Assembly (NCBI GenBank): GCA_015680685.1
Contig: MNCI01025228.1
Coordinates: 455,905 to 519,904, forward strand
DNA length: 64,000 nucleotides
Direction of reading: 5' to 3'
DNA from: Gnetum montanum
Taxonomy: Eukaryota > Streptophyta > Gnetopsida > Gnetales > Gnetaceae
The translations under genes were made by a program, and so were the position numbers. The notes beneath the pieces are model-generated. The model was not told the origin of the DNA, did no database searches, and saw nothing but the letters and a program-made list of their open reading frames with translations. Below, one piece after another: positions 46,477 through 57,583 of the stretch. Position 1 is the first letter of the stretch; each line of letters starts with the position of its first letter.

Positions 46477-48502
46477 ATGAGCTGCATTAAGAAAATACCC
46501 AACTATCCCATTATCTTCAATAGAAACCAAGATTTCATTCTCTAGAAAGAAATGTGAAAGAACTTCTATAAGTTAATGAACTATAGGATGTGATAGAACT
46601 TGTAGAAGACCGTATCAAAGTTACTCCAAAAGGAGAGAATAAAGACAAAGAAAGTCCTTTGAATTAAGAACTTCTAAAAGAAGAAAAGTGCAAAAGAAAA
46701 TATTCACATGTAGGAATTATCATTCTTTTTGATATATAGGAAAAAATAGCTAGAAGATTGTGCTTATTAAAGATTGCTAAAGAAGTGTGGGAAAGATTAT
46801 GCTCAAATTATCTAAGAAACATCAAAAATCAACATACAAAAAAGCTATTGTACAAACTTTAATTTAATAAATTAGAAATTAGAAGAGATTAAGACATTGG
46901 AGAGGTTTTTATAGAGATGTACATTAGCATAAAAAACATTGATGATTTTGAATGTGGCTTTACTTAGCATCAAAAAGTATAGAAAATTAAAGTAGCTCTT
47001 TACAATGATTCTAGAATCTAAAACATAACGATGAACTTTCTACAAAATAAAGAATTCAAGTAACTCATTGTGGATGATCTAGTTGCTCAAATAAAAACAA
47101 TTGAAAGTTTGAGAACTAACAAAATGATAAAGAAAAACTCTTCACATTTAGCAAAGGAAGAAAAAGATTCAACAGAGAATGAGAAAAATTCAATAGAAGC
47201 TATTCTTAGGACCAAAGTGATTGAGATAGGTTAGAGAATTTACAAAGAGATAATAGAAATAGAGCTTTCATAAGAGGAAGATGGAACTCAAAAAGATAGA
47301 GAAATGTTCAAATTCCTCTATGAAAACTTTGTCATAAAAGAGGTCACACCATAGAAGTATGTTGATACAACTTTGGACTTGATGCTCTTCAACTCCAAGA
47401 TAAAGATGGAGTAATGAAATCAAATTAACTAGATCATGAAGGCAAGATCAAAGCTCTTAATTCCAACAAAATAATTCTTGGATTATAGATAATGGATGCT
47501 CAAATCACATGACATCATATAAGTCTCACCTTCTTCAATACAAATAAAAAAGAATTGGTAGCATAAAAATAGAAGATGGTAACCACATTAACATAGAAGG
47601 AGTTGGAAACTACATTATTAAATTACTAAACAACAAGATTATATCCATCATTGATGTCTTTGATGTACCAAATCTCTTAAATCCTCTTATTTTTGTAGGA
47701 GAAATTGTCAAGAAAGGAATCAAAATCAACCTCAAAGAGTACTAGTGCATTATTAAAAAGAAAAAAAAAGAAAAAAAAAGAGAAGAAATCATTATAAAAA
47801 AAGCCTACAATAATAAAATATATTTCTTAGATTGCAATCACTTTGATCTTAGAGAAAACCTCATTCAAGATAATAATCAAACCATCTTTCAAGTTACTAC
47901 AAAAAAAAAATACATAAAGACCCATATCAAAGCATTTCCAAGTATCAAACAACAAATGAAGAAGAAGCCAAATTTGACACAAATGATTGGGACACACCTC
48001 TTATAATAAACTAGAAAAAATGAAAAGTTTAAGAAAAGAAATATGAGTTTAAATAAAAGATGCTTCCAATGAAAAATATGAAATATGACTTTAAGAAAAT
48101 AAAATCAATAGTCCTCACATACTAACTATGCAAAGAAAAGAAAGCCCTATTGATCTTATCCACATGAATCTTATTGGATCTACGGTTATTACCTCTATAG
48201 GAGGAGCCAATTATACACTTGTCATGATAGATAATTTCTCAAGATATACCTAGATAGACAACATGAAGAGCAAGGCTAAGGAAATAATCAAATTTAAAGA
48301 CTTCTACATTATCATAAAAAACACTATTGGTCTATTCATCAAAACCATCAAATTAGATAAAGGGGAAGAGTTCATCAATCAATAGTTGAAAAAATTTTGT
48401 ATACATCAACGCATTTTTTATTAAACCACATGTGAATAAAGTCCATAATCAAATGGCATTATAGAAAGGAAAAATAAAATGTTGCAAGATATGATGAGAT
48501 GT
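46477..48502 (+). pseudogene. Ty1/copia element F: gag, protease, integrase start
   Basis: + strand polyprotein relic from ATG 46,477. Gag of the UBN2 type near 46,740-46,980 (A-K-E-V-W-E-R-L, K-K-L-L-Y-K-L, K-N-I-D-D-F). Zinc knuckle near 47,325-47,370 (C-H-K-R-G-H-T-I-E-V-C). Protease near 47,475-47,560 with W-I-I-D-N-G-C-S-N-H-M-T, where the usual D-S-G is D-N-G. Integrase core from about 48,130: G-A-N-Y-T-L-V-M-I-D-N-F-S-R-Y-T, then K-L-D-K-G-E-E-F, and S-P-x-S-N-G-I-I-E-R-K-N-K at 48,440-48,475 with the catalytic Glu. It stops at 48,502 where element E begins and resumes at 63,761. Many stops and frame changes. Confidence 0.8.
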
Positions 48503-49195
48503 TGATGAGTCATCGTTGGTTGGCTACATTGACAAGGCCTTGTCAATGAAACACCACAAAAATTTTAGCAACACTTCCAGACAACTTTAGAGCCTCTAAA
48601 ATGGCTCCAAGCAGCCCACCATGGAGCAAGAAAGGTTCCCCCGGGGCCCACAAATCACGAAGGAAAGTCTTGGTGTCAAGAATCATCCATTTCAAGGTCA
48701 AAAAGTGCAATTTTGGCTAAGTACAATGTGTTTGCACTGTGTTTACATTGAACAGGGTAAGGATCAGCATCACTAGCATTTGGGGCCTCAAAACTAAGTT
48801 AAAACAGGCCAAAATCAAGCACAAGGACCCTCCATGACCTTCACCAAGGTCCCTAGCAGCTCCCAGCCTCCAGAAAATCAAAATTCAGGCCTTAAATGAG
48901 GTATTTTCAGTTGATTACACTACAACTACATTTTCTTACACTGCATAGTATAAGGATGTGTAAACACTAACTGTGTTTACACTGCACAGGGTAAGGATTA
49001 GCATCACTAGCATTTGGGGCCTCGAAACTGAGTCAAAATAGGCCAAAATCAAGCACAAGGACCCCCCATGACCTTCACCAAGGTCCCTAGCAGCTCCCAG
49101 CCTCCAGAAAATCAAAATTCAGGCCTTAAATGAGGTATTTTTAGTTGATTACACTACAACTACATTTTCTTATGCTGCATAGTATAAGGATGTGT

Positions 49196-49320
49196 AAACA
49201 CTATTCATCAATGTAAATACTATTCACTAAATGAACACTATTCACTACGTAAAAACTATTCACTGCGTGAACACTATTCACTATGTAAAATACTATTTAT
49301 CACATGAACACTATTCATCA
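49196..49320. repeat. ~17-bp tandem repeat AACACTATTCACTACGT
   Basis: About seven degenerate units between the duplicated block and the TATA box of solo LTR 2, the same slot occupied by the 7-bp satellite in solo LTR 1. Confidence 0.75.
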
Positions 49321-49760
49321 AATTCAAAAAAAATTTCAAAAAATGGGAGAAAATTCTCAGCATCAGCAACTTTCAGAAAATTCCAAAACATTGCAAAAAA
49401 TTTCAAAAAGACTCAGGGACAAAGAAGTTTCAAGCAAGCGGAGGTCGAATTTCTCTTGTTGTACATTTCATTGTAAATCCACATGTGTGGGCACGTTAGG
49501 CCCTCATGTTTAAATTAAATGTACTTTCATGGGCTTGAATAACCCATAAATTGTAAAATGCAATGTACCTAGTCAAGAACGTAACTTGCCGACACACATC
49601 CAACTCGTGCACAACTGTCCAACACACATCCAACTCTCGCCAGCATGCATCCAACCCAAGCACAACTGTCCATTGGACACATGTCACCAGATCCACTTTC
49701 CTCTCATCTCTTAGCCATTGATTCCATTGTGGAATTTTGTGTTGAAGCCTAGCCCAACCC

Positions 49761-49768
49761 TATAAATA
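49761..49768 (+). promoter_or_regulatory. TATA box of solo LTR 2
   Basis: TATAAATA preceded by CAACCC, 600 bp before the LTR end, equivalent to 42,812 in solo LTR 1. Confidence 0.65.
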
Positions 49769-50465
49769 CCCTGTCAATTCACATAAATCGGGGGGCAATT
49801 GGAGAGATTGATAATTCTAAGAAAGTACAGAATCTACAATCCTTGGGCGCTTGACACATCTGACTATTGGCATCCAAGTATTTCTCACGTTCATCACATC
49901 ACATCATTGCATCATCACTTCAAACATCATCTCGGGGCTTAGTGCTTGACCTGCCATCCACACGTGCAGCTACACTTTGATCAATGCATACCTTTTTATT
50001 AAACAATACAATACAGTTCATTACCTTCCATTTACATTGTTTAGTTCTATTTATTCTTTGTTTACAATATAGCTCTGTCTACACTTTATTTATAATTTAG
50101 TACACTCTGTTTACATTTGTTGTCGTTGTTTGCATTCCGTTTACATCCTATTTAAATTGTTCACGATAACCCCAGTGCTAGCAATAGCTTACGCTCGGGG
50201 AAGTCCTTGGTTGATTTACGTGCAAACCATCCAAGGCACTCTGCCTTCATTCCATTTTCTAGCTTGCCTGCAAGCAAAGGCAGGGTCAGCTGTGACTGCC
50301 TGATGATCTTTCAGTGTCTGTTTCCCTTCCAGCCTCACACCGATGATTTTGGTCAGTACAATCAATGCAACCAATTACGTCAACGACGCCTTGTTCACAA
50401 GGACCTTTCAACGCATTTTGACTAGTGTTGATGATGTCTCATCAACACAATGTCTATCCATTAGC

Positions 50466-50473
50466 TATAAATA
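50466..50473 (+). promoter_or_regulatory. TATA box of E 5' LTR
   Basis: TATAAATA followed by CATGCCTACCCA. The same box and context occur in the 3' LTR at 62,956-62,963 and, inverted, at 40,154-40,161 in E'. Confidence 0.7.
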
Positions 50474-51265
50474 CATGCCTACCCACTGCATTTATGGGGA
50501 GTCGATATTTCAATTGTAGTGAAGCTCTTGCATTTTTTACATTTGAAAGTTAGAAATTTTTTCCTGAGTGCCCATAGCAAGAGTTATTGAGTGTATAGAT
50601 CTTTATCTAAGCATTGTTGTACCTGAGCACGATAGTGTGTGTAGCAATAAAGATGAGCTTTCTGATAAATCTTGCAGCACTTTGGATAGATTAGCTCTTT
50701 TATTTATGCATTCAATGTTTTCAATTATTTGTTAACTATTATGAATTATTTTGCAATTATTTTCTAGTAATTGAGTTAATGACATTAGTAAGCTAGATAG
50801 ATTAAATACATAAGTATGACTACTTCAAGTGTAACACGTGTTCACTTGGTAATCCCAACTATGTTATCACTTGGTATACCCAATAGTGTAGTGTTTGGTC
50901 CCCTAGTAATGGATACGTGGGTTCAGGATGTGTATGGGAAGCTAGAATGGATATTTATGTTAGGATTAGTTAAATAATAGTTAATTAATTAATTTAGATT
51001 AGTTAATCAAATTCCTTTTAATTACATTTCCAGCACCCAAAACATAAAATAAAAAATGACAAAAATCAGATGCCTCAGTTATACTTAACCATACCAATGA
51101 ATGTCACAAGTGTAATTCAGAGGACAATGATTGACCTTAAGGCTAGATTCACTTCTTAAAGGTCTAGTGCACTAGAAACAATAAATTCTACAAAATTCAA
51201 CCAAGTCATGCATAAACACTTCATGATTCGTATGGTTGGATGTAGGGGTACCTCGCTACTCATCA

Positions 51266-51283
51266 TTGGCACCATTACTAGGG
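51266..51283 (+). promoter_or_regulatory. Primer-binding site of element E
   Basis: TGGCACCATTACTAGGGA follows the 5' LTR after one base. It differs from TGGCGCCGTTGCCGGGGA, the tRNA-Asp-type site of many plant Ty3 elements, by five transitions. Confidence 0.65.
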
Positions 51284-51418
51284 ACTTTGTTTGTGGAACA
51301 TGTGCTATTTAGGTCTAAGTGAATATCACTAATATCACTGTATGAACCTAAGGTCACAACATCTCCACTATACATAAAATTATAATAGCACACTGACAAT
51401 TTTATTTTCTTTTACAAA

Positions 51419-53900
51419 ATGTCATCTTCTCATAAGAATGAAGATACTAAACCACCAATCCCATAGGAATACAAGGTGGTATACACTCATTCAAATGTGT
51501 TTTTGCTAAATTTCACCTTCATACTACATCAGGATGAACAAATGCAATGGCATGATATGGAGGGCAATGTTGTTTTCCCCCCTGATAGTTCTATGCCTAG
51601 AATGCTAATTAAAACCCTTAAGTTGGACATAGCAAATCTTCATGAAGAGTACATTGTGGATGGATATGACACTCACAACTATCATCCCACTGAAACACAA
51701 TGTAAGTGGGATAAACTTTAGGAGAGACTCCATGAAGCCACAAATGGAAAACATTACACTAACCCCTTCTTCCTACTAAATCAAGAGGACAATGAGGATC
51801 CTTCCTTGGAAGGTTCTCAACATGAAGATTCTCCACCCCCTACTAATGATGGTAAGGGTGTGAACTTTACCTTGTGATCAACTATTCATAAACTAGGTTC
51901 AAGGAAGAGTGATAACCAAGGTAGGGACTCAAGTGAACATCTCAATAATAAGGGATCTAATGATGGAGATCATAAAAAGCATGATAGTGGTGGTAGATAC
52001 CATGGTGGCGGTGATAGTCCACATTCCTCTTCATCCTCTTCATCTAATTCTGAACATTCCTCTACATCCAATGATTCTCACAGAAGTTACTATTGAAACA
52101 ACCATGATGAAGTTGATCAATGAAATCATAATGATCATGAAGGCTGCCAAAATTGAAGGGGTGGCTGAAACCATCATCAACATGACCAACATAATGATGA
52201 TGATGAACCTTTACTAGTAACTCAAAGTATGCTTAACATTGTAGAGGCAATAAGAATTCCAACTAGGCATATGAAGGATAGTCGAATCAAGCACCTAGAT
52301 ATGAACAATATCGTAAGATTTGAAGCAAATACAACTCCAATCCATAGACACATCTGCAAGCTTTTCAAAATTCTTGTGCCTTTTACAAAACATCGAGAAC
52401 GAGTGATAGAAACTCAAGCTTTTCCAAAAGATACTCATTAAGGAAGCTAAAAGTTGATAGTGGTCCTTAGAATTGGAATCTATTTGAAGATGGAGTACCA
52501 TGTTAGAATTATTCAATGACGAATATCATATGTACTCCAAAGTGTCTAATCTAAGAGGGAAAATCCAAGGTTGGAAACAAGGAGTACATGAACCCTTGGA
52601 TGTCACCATGGGCCAATACTATTCACTCTTACACAAATGTTCTGGCCATGGTTACTCTCAGAGAGAACAACTTTGCCACATCATAGATGGGCTCAAGGTA
52701 GAAATAAGAAGAACCCTTGGGGTGTATGCCCAAGGGAGGTTTTCTGAAATAAGAGCTCATCAGATCCAAAGGCTAATTGAGCATGTAGCAAAATAAGAAG
52801 GTGAGCTATGAAAAAGGGAGAGTTCCAAAGAGTATAATAGGAACCCATCCTTTAGAAAATGAGAGGTCTGATGTTGTGATGAGGAGAAATCACCACTTCA
52901 TGAAGTGGTGAATAGAAATACCTTGCCTATCCAAAAATTTGTTTTTGACATTTTTGCCAAGGTTGACAAGTTATGGGACTCTTTGGATGAAAAGTTTCAG
53001 ACTACTTTGAAAATTACTAAAAAAATCCAAAGAGCAAAATAGTGATCATAATCATAGATAATGAAAAGAAGTTAAATGTGCCTACTAAAGAGGTAAGGGC
53101 AACGCTACTGTAGTAGATGAAGTTGTGGAATCTAACTCTAATGATGAAACTGAATGTGAGATCTATTAATATGAACATCCAAAGGGTTGTTTCCCTATGG
53201 TTTCACACTTACAAGAATCTAGAGTGTATGCACTGAACCCCCACCTAGCATATAGGCAAGCTCCAAGAAGATTACCTTATACTCAAGGTAGTCCAAGATA
53301 GTTCCATCCATAACAACAAGCTTACTACCCAAGTCGAACTCCTCCACAACCTTATGAATAATACCAACAATGGTACCAACCACAATCATAGGAAATTCCA
53401 CCACCAAGGTAGTAGTACCCTTATAGAAAACTATATCCATATGAGTACTATGTTCAACAACCCATCTCCCCTAGAAGTTCAGTAAGTCATGCATCATTCT
53501 AGCATCATTATTACCCTCTAGAGTACCATTGAACACATTCACTATCTACTCAAGGGGAAAATCCATATCAATATCCTTATCATCCTCCACATCCCTTTGC
53601 ACCTACACCTCCACCTTCAACTCAGTTACCTCCTGCTCCATCCATGCAGTGTGAAATTCCTTCATAGTTGCGACAACAAAATGCTACAAGGGTTGTACAC
53701 TCACAACCCATTTTTCAACCAACTGGCCTAGATAATCAATCAAGGAAATAATATGTCTTTTGGCCTAGTAGTCCCCTGCAGCCCTCACAACCTATTCCAG
53801 TTGATTGCCCTACATCTCTAGTACCCTCATCCTTACCATCAAATACCTTTGAGAACCCTTAAAATCAAGTGCCACCTAGGATCCACATTGTGATGCTAAC
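51419..53900 (+). pseudogene. Element E gag (decayed)
   Basis: + strand from ATG 51,419 (M-S-S-S-H-K-N-E-D). Order: an N-terminal part with H-D-M-E-G-N-V-V-F-P-P; a His/Asp/Ser-rich linker (51,900-52,190); the gag core with H-M-K-D-S-R-I-K-H-L-D and P-L-D-V-T-M-G-Q-Y-Y-S-L-L-H-K-C (52,260-52,800); a linker with Y-E-H-P-K-G-C-F-P; and a Pro/Gln/Tyr-rich tail (53,230-53,870). Frame changes and TAG stops throughout. A relative in the opposite orientation is at 37,340-39,300. Confidence 0.7.
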
Positions 53901-54350
53901 TTATGCTATTTTTGGCTAGATCTTGGCTGGAAACCTTCCTACAAAAAGATCTAATACAGGAAGTGCACTCATCTTTCTACAAATTACTGGACAAGAACCA
54001 TGCAAGGCTCTTCTTGACTCTGGTTCTAGAGTTAACCTCATCTCCCATGATATGTACAAAACCTAGAACCTACCACCTTTTAAGAAGAGCAACATTCATT
54101 TAAAATTAGTAGATTAGTCAATTATGATCCCTTTGGAATTAGTGGAGGACATTATGACCATATTTTGTGGGTGTTCCTATCCTACTAATATTCTAGTAAT
54201 CAAGGTGAACAATTGTAAAAGTGACTTCTCCATCATCATGGAAAGGGCTTAGTTAAGCATGATTGATGCACGAATGGGTATAAGGAACTTATCTCAAAAT
54301 ATCTAAGAAGAATGAGTTAGAAAAATTTGAGAAGAAGCATATTCCATGCA
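53901..54350 (+). pseudogene. Element E protease
   Basis: Retropepsin relic. K-A-L-L-D-S-G-S-R-V-N-L-I-S near 54,003-54,045 keeps the catalytic D-S-G. The second-domain motif near 54,235 is degraded (I-I-M-E-R-A-stop-L-S-M-I-D-A-R). Would release Gag and Pol proteins. Confidence 0.7.
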
Positions 54351-54830
54351 TTGCATACAATGATAGCGAGTGTAATTGCATGCAAAAGATTTGGTCAATT
54401 AGAAGCACATACATAAAGGCTTGCAATAAATATGCACAAGAAATTAATGCTCAACAATGTCTATATGTAGTAGTCATAAAGTAGGAAGGCATCTAATGGC
54501 TGAGAGCTAATTGAAATAGTAGCACAATATGCATGGGGCCAACTAAGAGCTTAACTTTTACATATATAGAAGGCATGGACAAAATTGAACAAGTCCATTC
54601 CCAACTCTCTAATGAAGAGAATGATAACTATTGGGGAGAGTTGGAGATCCCTAATCACTTCAAGCAGGAGCCCTTAGAATTAAAAAATTTACCAGTTAAA
54701 ATGGAGTATGCATTTTTAAAGAATGGTAAACATGTCATCATTAATGTCAAACTTGCTTGTGAACAAAAAGAAAAGTTGTTGAATCTGGTGAATAAATGGT
54801 CAACAACCTTTGCTTGATTATATCAAGAAC
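54351..54830 (+). pseudogene. Protease-RT linker of element E
   Basis: A partly open stretch (54,533-54,817, 94 codons) with P-L-E-L-K-N-L-P-V-K-M-E-Y-A-F-L and L-L-N-L-V-N-K-W-S-T-T-F-A, the usual lead-in to an Athila-type reverse transcriptase. Confidence 0.6.
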
Positions 54831-55500
54831 TAATAGGAATTGATCCAAGAATATGCCAACACTGCATCTACATTGACCCGACCATGAAGCCTAGAAGGTA
54901 GCCACAAAGGTGGCTAAACCCTAAATTGAAGCAAATCATTAAGGCGAAGATAGAGCAACTCCTTAAAGTGGGGTTTATGTATCCAATCATGGATAGTGAG
55001 TGGGTTAGCCCACTCATAATTATACTAAAGAAGGATGGTAAATGGTGGGTTTGCATTGACTTTAGGTTGTTAAATATGGAAACATTTAAGGATCACTTTC
55101 ATTTGCCATTTGTGGATCAAGTATTAGTTACCATATCTAGGAATTGTTATTATAGTTTCTAGGATAGTTATAGTGGCTATAACCAAATCAAAATTACACT
55201 AGAAGACCAATCCAACATAACATTTATGAGTTCTTGGGGGACTTTTGCATACTATAAGATGCCATTTGGCCTATGCAATGCCCCTGTAACATTTCAAAAC
55301 TTGGTGCTTAGTATATTTAAACCACAAATTGGTAATGGTGTTGAATTTTTCATGGATAACTTCTCCACCTATGGAGCTACCTTTGAGCAAGCCTTGGACT
55401 GACTTCAGCAAGTACTAAAGAGATGTGTTAATATAAACTTTTGACTCAATTAGAAAAATATCCATCTCATGTTTCAAGAAGGCATTGTGCTAGGCACTGA
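54831..55500 (+). pseudogene. Element E reverse transcriptase
   Basis: Motifs in order: V-G-F-M-Y-P-I near 54,972; W-V-S-P-L-I-I-I-L-K-K-D-G; C-I-D-F-R-L-L-N; S-G-Y-N-Q-I-K-I; M-P-F-G-L-C-N-A-P-V-T-F-Q; and the catalytic box F-M-D-N-F-S-T-Y-G near 55,355, where the second Asp of the D-D pair is Asn by one transition. V-L-K-R-C follows. Loss of the D-D pair and several stops inactivate it. Confidence 0.8.
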
Positions 55501-56150
55501 ATTTCATAGAAATAGATTGTGGTAGACCTAGAAAAGATAAGGATCATCCAAGGAATAACACACCAACCAAAGACCATCAAAGATGTTCAGTCATTCCTTG
55601 GACACATCAATTACTACTAGTGCTTGATTGAGAATTTCTCTAGGATTGCTAAACCATTGGTAGGACTTACAAATAAAGATGCACCATTCATTTGCACCAA
55701 GGAATGTGAAAATGAATTCCAAAAATTAAAAGAGAAACTTGTAGATACACCAATCCTATGAGCACCAAATTAGTCCAAACCATTCCATATCATGACAAAC
55801 ACATCTAACTATGCTTTGGGATCCATGCTCACGTAGGTGGATGATAAGAAACATCCATAATATATCCACTACATGAGTCAAAGCATTGTGGGGGCATAGT
55901 CAAATTACACCACCATGGGTAAAGAGTTAATGACAATGGTGTATGAGCTAGAAAATTTTAGACATTATGTGCTAGGTTACAAAGTATTTGTACATATGGA
56001 CCAGAGTGTAATTCGCTTCCTTATGAATAAGTCGATGGTAATCCCTCATGTTATACATTGGCTTGTGATCTTGTAGGAATTCAATATTAATATGGTAGAT
56101 CAAAAAGGGATCGAGAATGTGGTCACTAACCATCTTTCTTGCTTAAGATG
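55501..56150 (+). pseudogene. Element E RNase H
   Basis: RT thumb remnant (55,560-55,700), then RNase H with A-L-G-S-M-L-T near 55,820, K-E-L-M-T-M-V-Y-E-L-E-N-F-R-H-Y-V-L-G near 55,925-55,975, and V-T-N-H-L-S near 56,125. The first catalytic Asp is replaced (M-T-N-T-S for x-x-D-A-S). Single stops remain. Confidence 0.7.
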
Positions 56151-57583
56151 GGATAACAAAGAGGAAGAGAGCCTATTCTTTGATCAATTTCCACATGAAC
56201 TCTTTTTTACTGGAGTAATAAAAGAACATACACTTGAAAAAGAAATAAGGTATAATGGTGTTCTCACATATCTTCCTACTCAAGAGATGCCACAAGACTT
56301 GGATTTTAGGGAAAAGAAACAATTTCTACATCGGGACAAATACTTCATGAAAATTAATGGACACCTTTACAAGGTGTGTGCTGATGGCCTGATTTGTTGG
56401 TGTGTCCTTGACAAAGATCAATTGCATGTTTTCCAGGATGCTCATGAAGGACCTTACAAAGGCCACTATGCAAGGAGATGCACAACCATAAAAATCCTGA
56501 TGGTGGGATACTAGTGGCCCATAATCTTTAGGAATGCCCATCAATTTGACAAGTATTATGAATGTTGTCAATGTGATGGGAGGATGACCACTTGTATGGA
56601 AGGTCCTAAATAGTGAATTCAACCACTAGAACCTTACGACATATGAGGCATTGACTTCATGGATTCCATCACATCCATGTCTAATGGGAAAGCATATATT
56701 ATAGTAGTAGTTGACTATTGCACAAAAATGGGTTAAAGAAATAGCTGTTATAGATTGCACATCATCCACTACTGCTAGATTTATACGACAACATATCATC
56801 AATAGGTTTGGGGTGCCACATTCACTAATTTCTAATAATGGGACTCATTTCGCAGGTGCCACATTTAGAAAAATAATCCAACACTTTGGGGTAGACCATA
56901 AATTAACAACACCTTACCACCCCCAAGCCAACAGTCAACTAGAGGTAACCAACCAAGAGATTACAAAAATATTAACACAAACCATTAGCAAACATAGGAA
57001 GGATTGGAGCACAATTCTTAATGATGCTCTTTGGGCTTATCGATCAACTTGGAAACTTCCTATTGGATATTATCCCTATGAGTTAGTATACACTCCCAAT
57101 TTAATCTAAGATTTATACACTCTCAATGACCTATGATCTAAACCTTGATCTAACTTTAGCACAAAAGGAAAGATTGATCGATCTGAACATGCTAGATGAA
57201 AATTGCTTAGTGGTCCTATCTTTGAATGATGTGAACAAGGCATTTAGCAAGCAATGCCACAACCTTAGAATTAGGAAAGTAAGGTTTCAACCAGGAGATA
57301 AGGTCCTCTACTAGAACCCCAAACATGTACCTCAAAGAGAAATTTTCAAACATTGTGGAAGGGATCTTATATAATTGATCAAACCTTTTCCTCTAGGGCC
57401 ATGATAATTTACAAACCTAACATCCAAAATAAAAAGTATTTGGTTAATATCCAACAAATTATACCTTTCCTAGAAATAAGATTGGCTAGTATAAATACCA
57501 CCTCACCTGATGGACACCCATGTTCTATTTTTTGGATCTTCTCCTTCCAACTTAGTCATGGGGGAGATGGCCATTCATGCTAG
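56151..57583 (+). pseudogene. Element E integrase
   Basis: Zinc-binding region with H-E-G-P-Y-K-G-H-Y near 56,445 and C-C-Q-C near 56,565. Core: Y-D-I-stop-G-I-D-F-M-D near 56,640 (first Asp kept); a frameshift near 56,725; then L-I-S-N-N-G-T-H-F near 56,835, where the second catalytic Asp is Asn; P-Y-H-P-Q-A-N-S-Q-L-E-V-T-N near 56,920, keeping the Glu. An open stretch 56,711-57,109 gives 132 codons. The C-terminal domain continues to about 57,583 (R-F-Q-P-G-D-K-V-L-Y). Inactive. Confidence 0.8.

Larger units (their letters stand above)
48547..50360 (+). mobile_element. Solo LTR 2, nested in the 5' LTR of E
   Basis: Begins TGAAACACCACAAAAATTTT and ends GGTCAGTACA, the same termini as solo LTR 1. 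Flanks GTCAA (48,542-48,546) and ATCAA (50,361-50,365) are a 5-bp duplication with one transition. Inside: a ~235-bp tandem duplication (48,737-48,973 and 48,974-49,204), a 17-bp repeat (49,196-49,320), a TATA box, and a T-rich U5 with repeated GTTTACA words. No internal region, so a solo LTR. CpG is poorer than in solo LTR 1, indicating an older copy. Confidence 0.88.
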
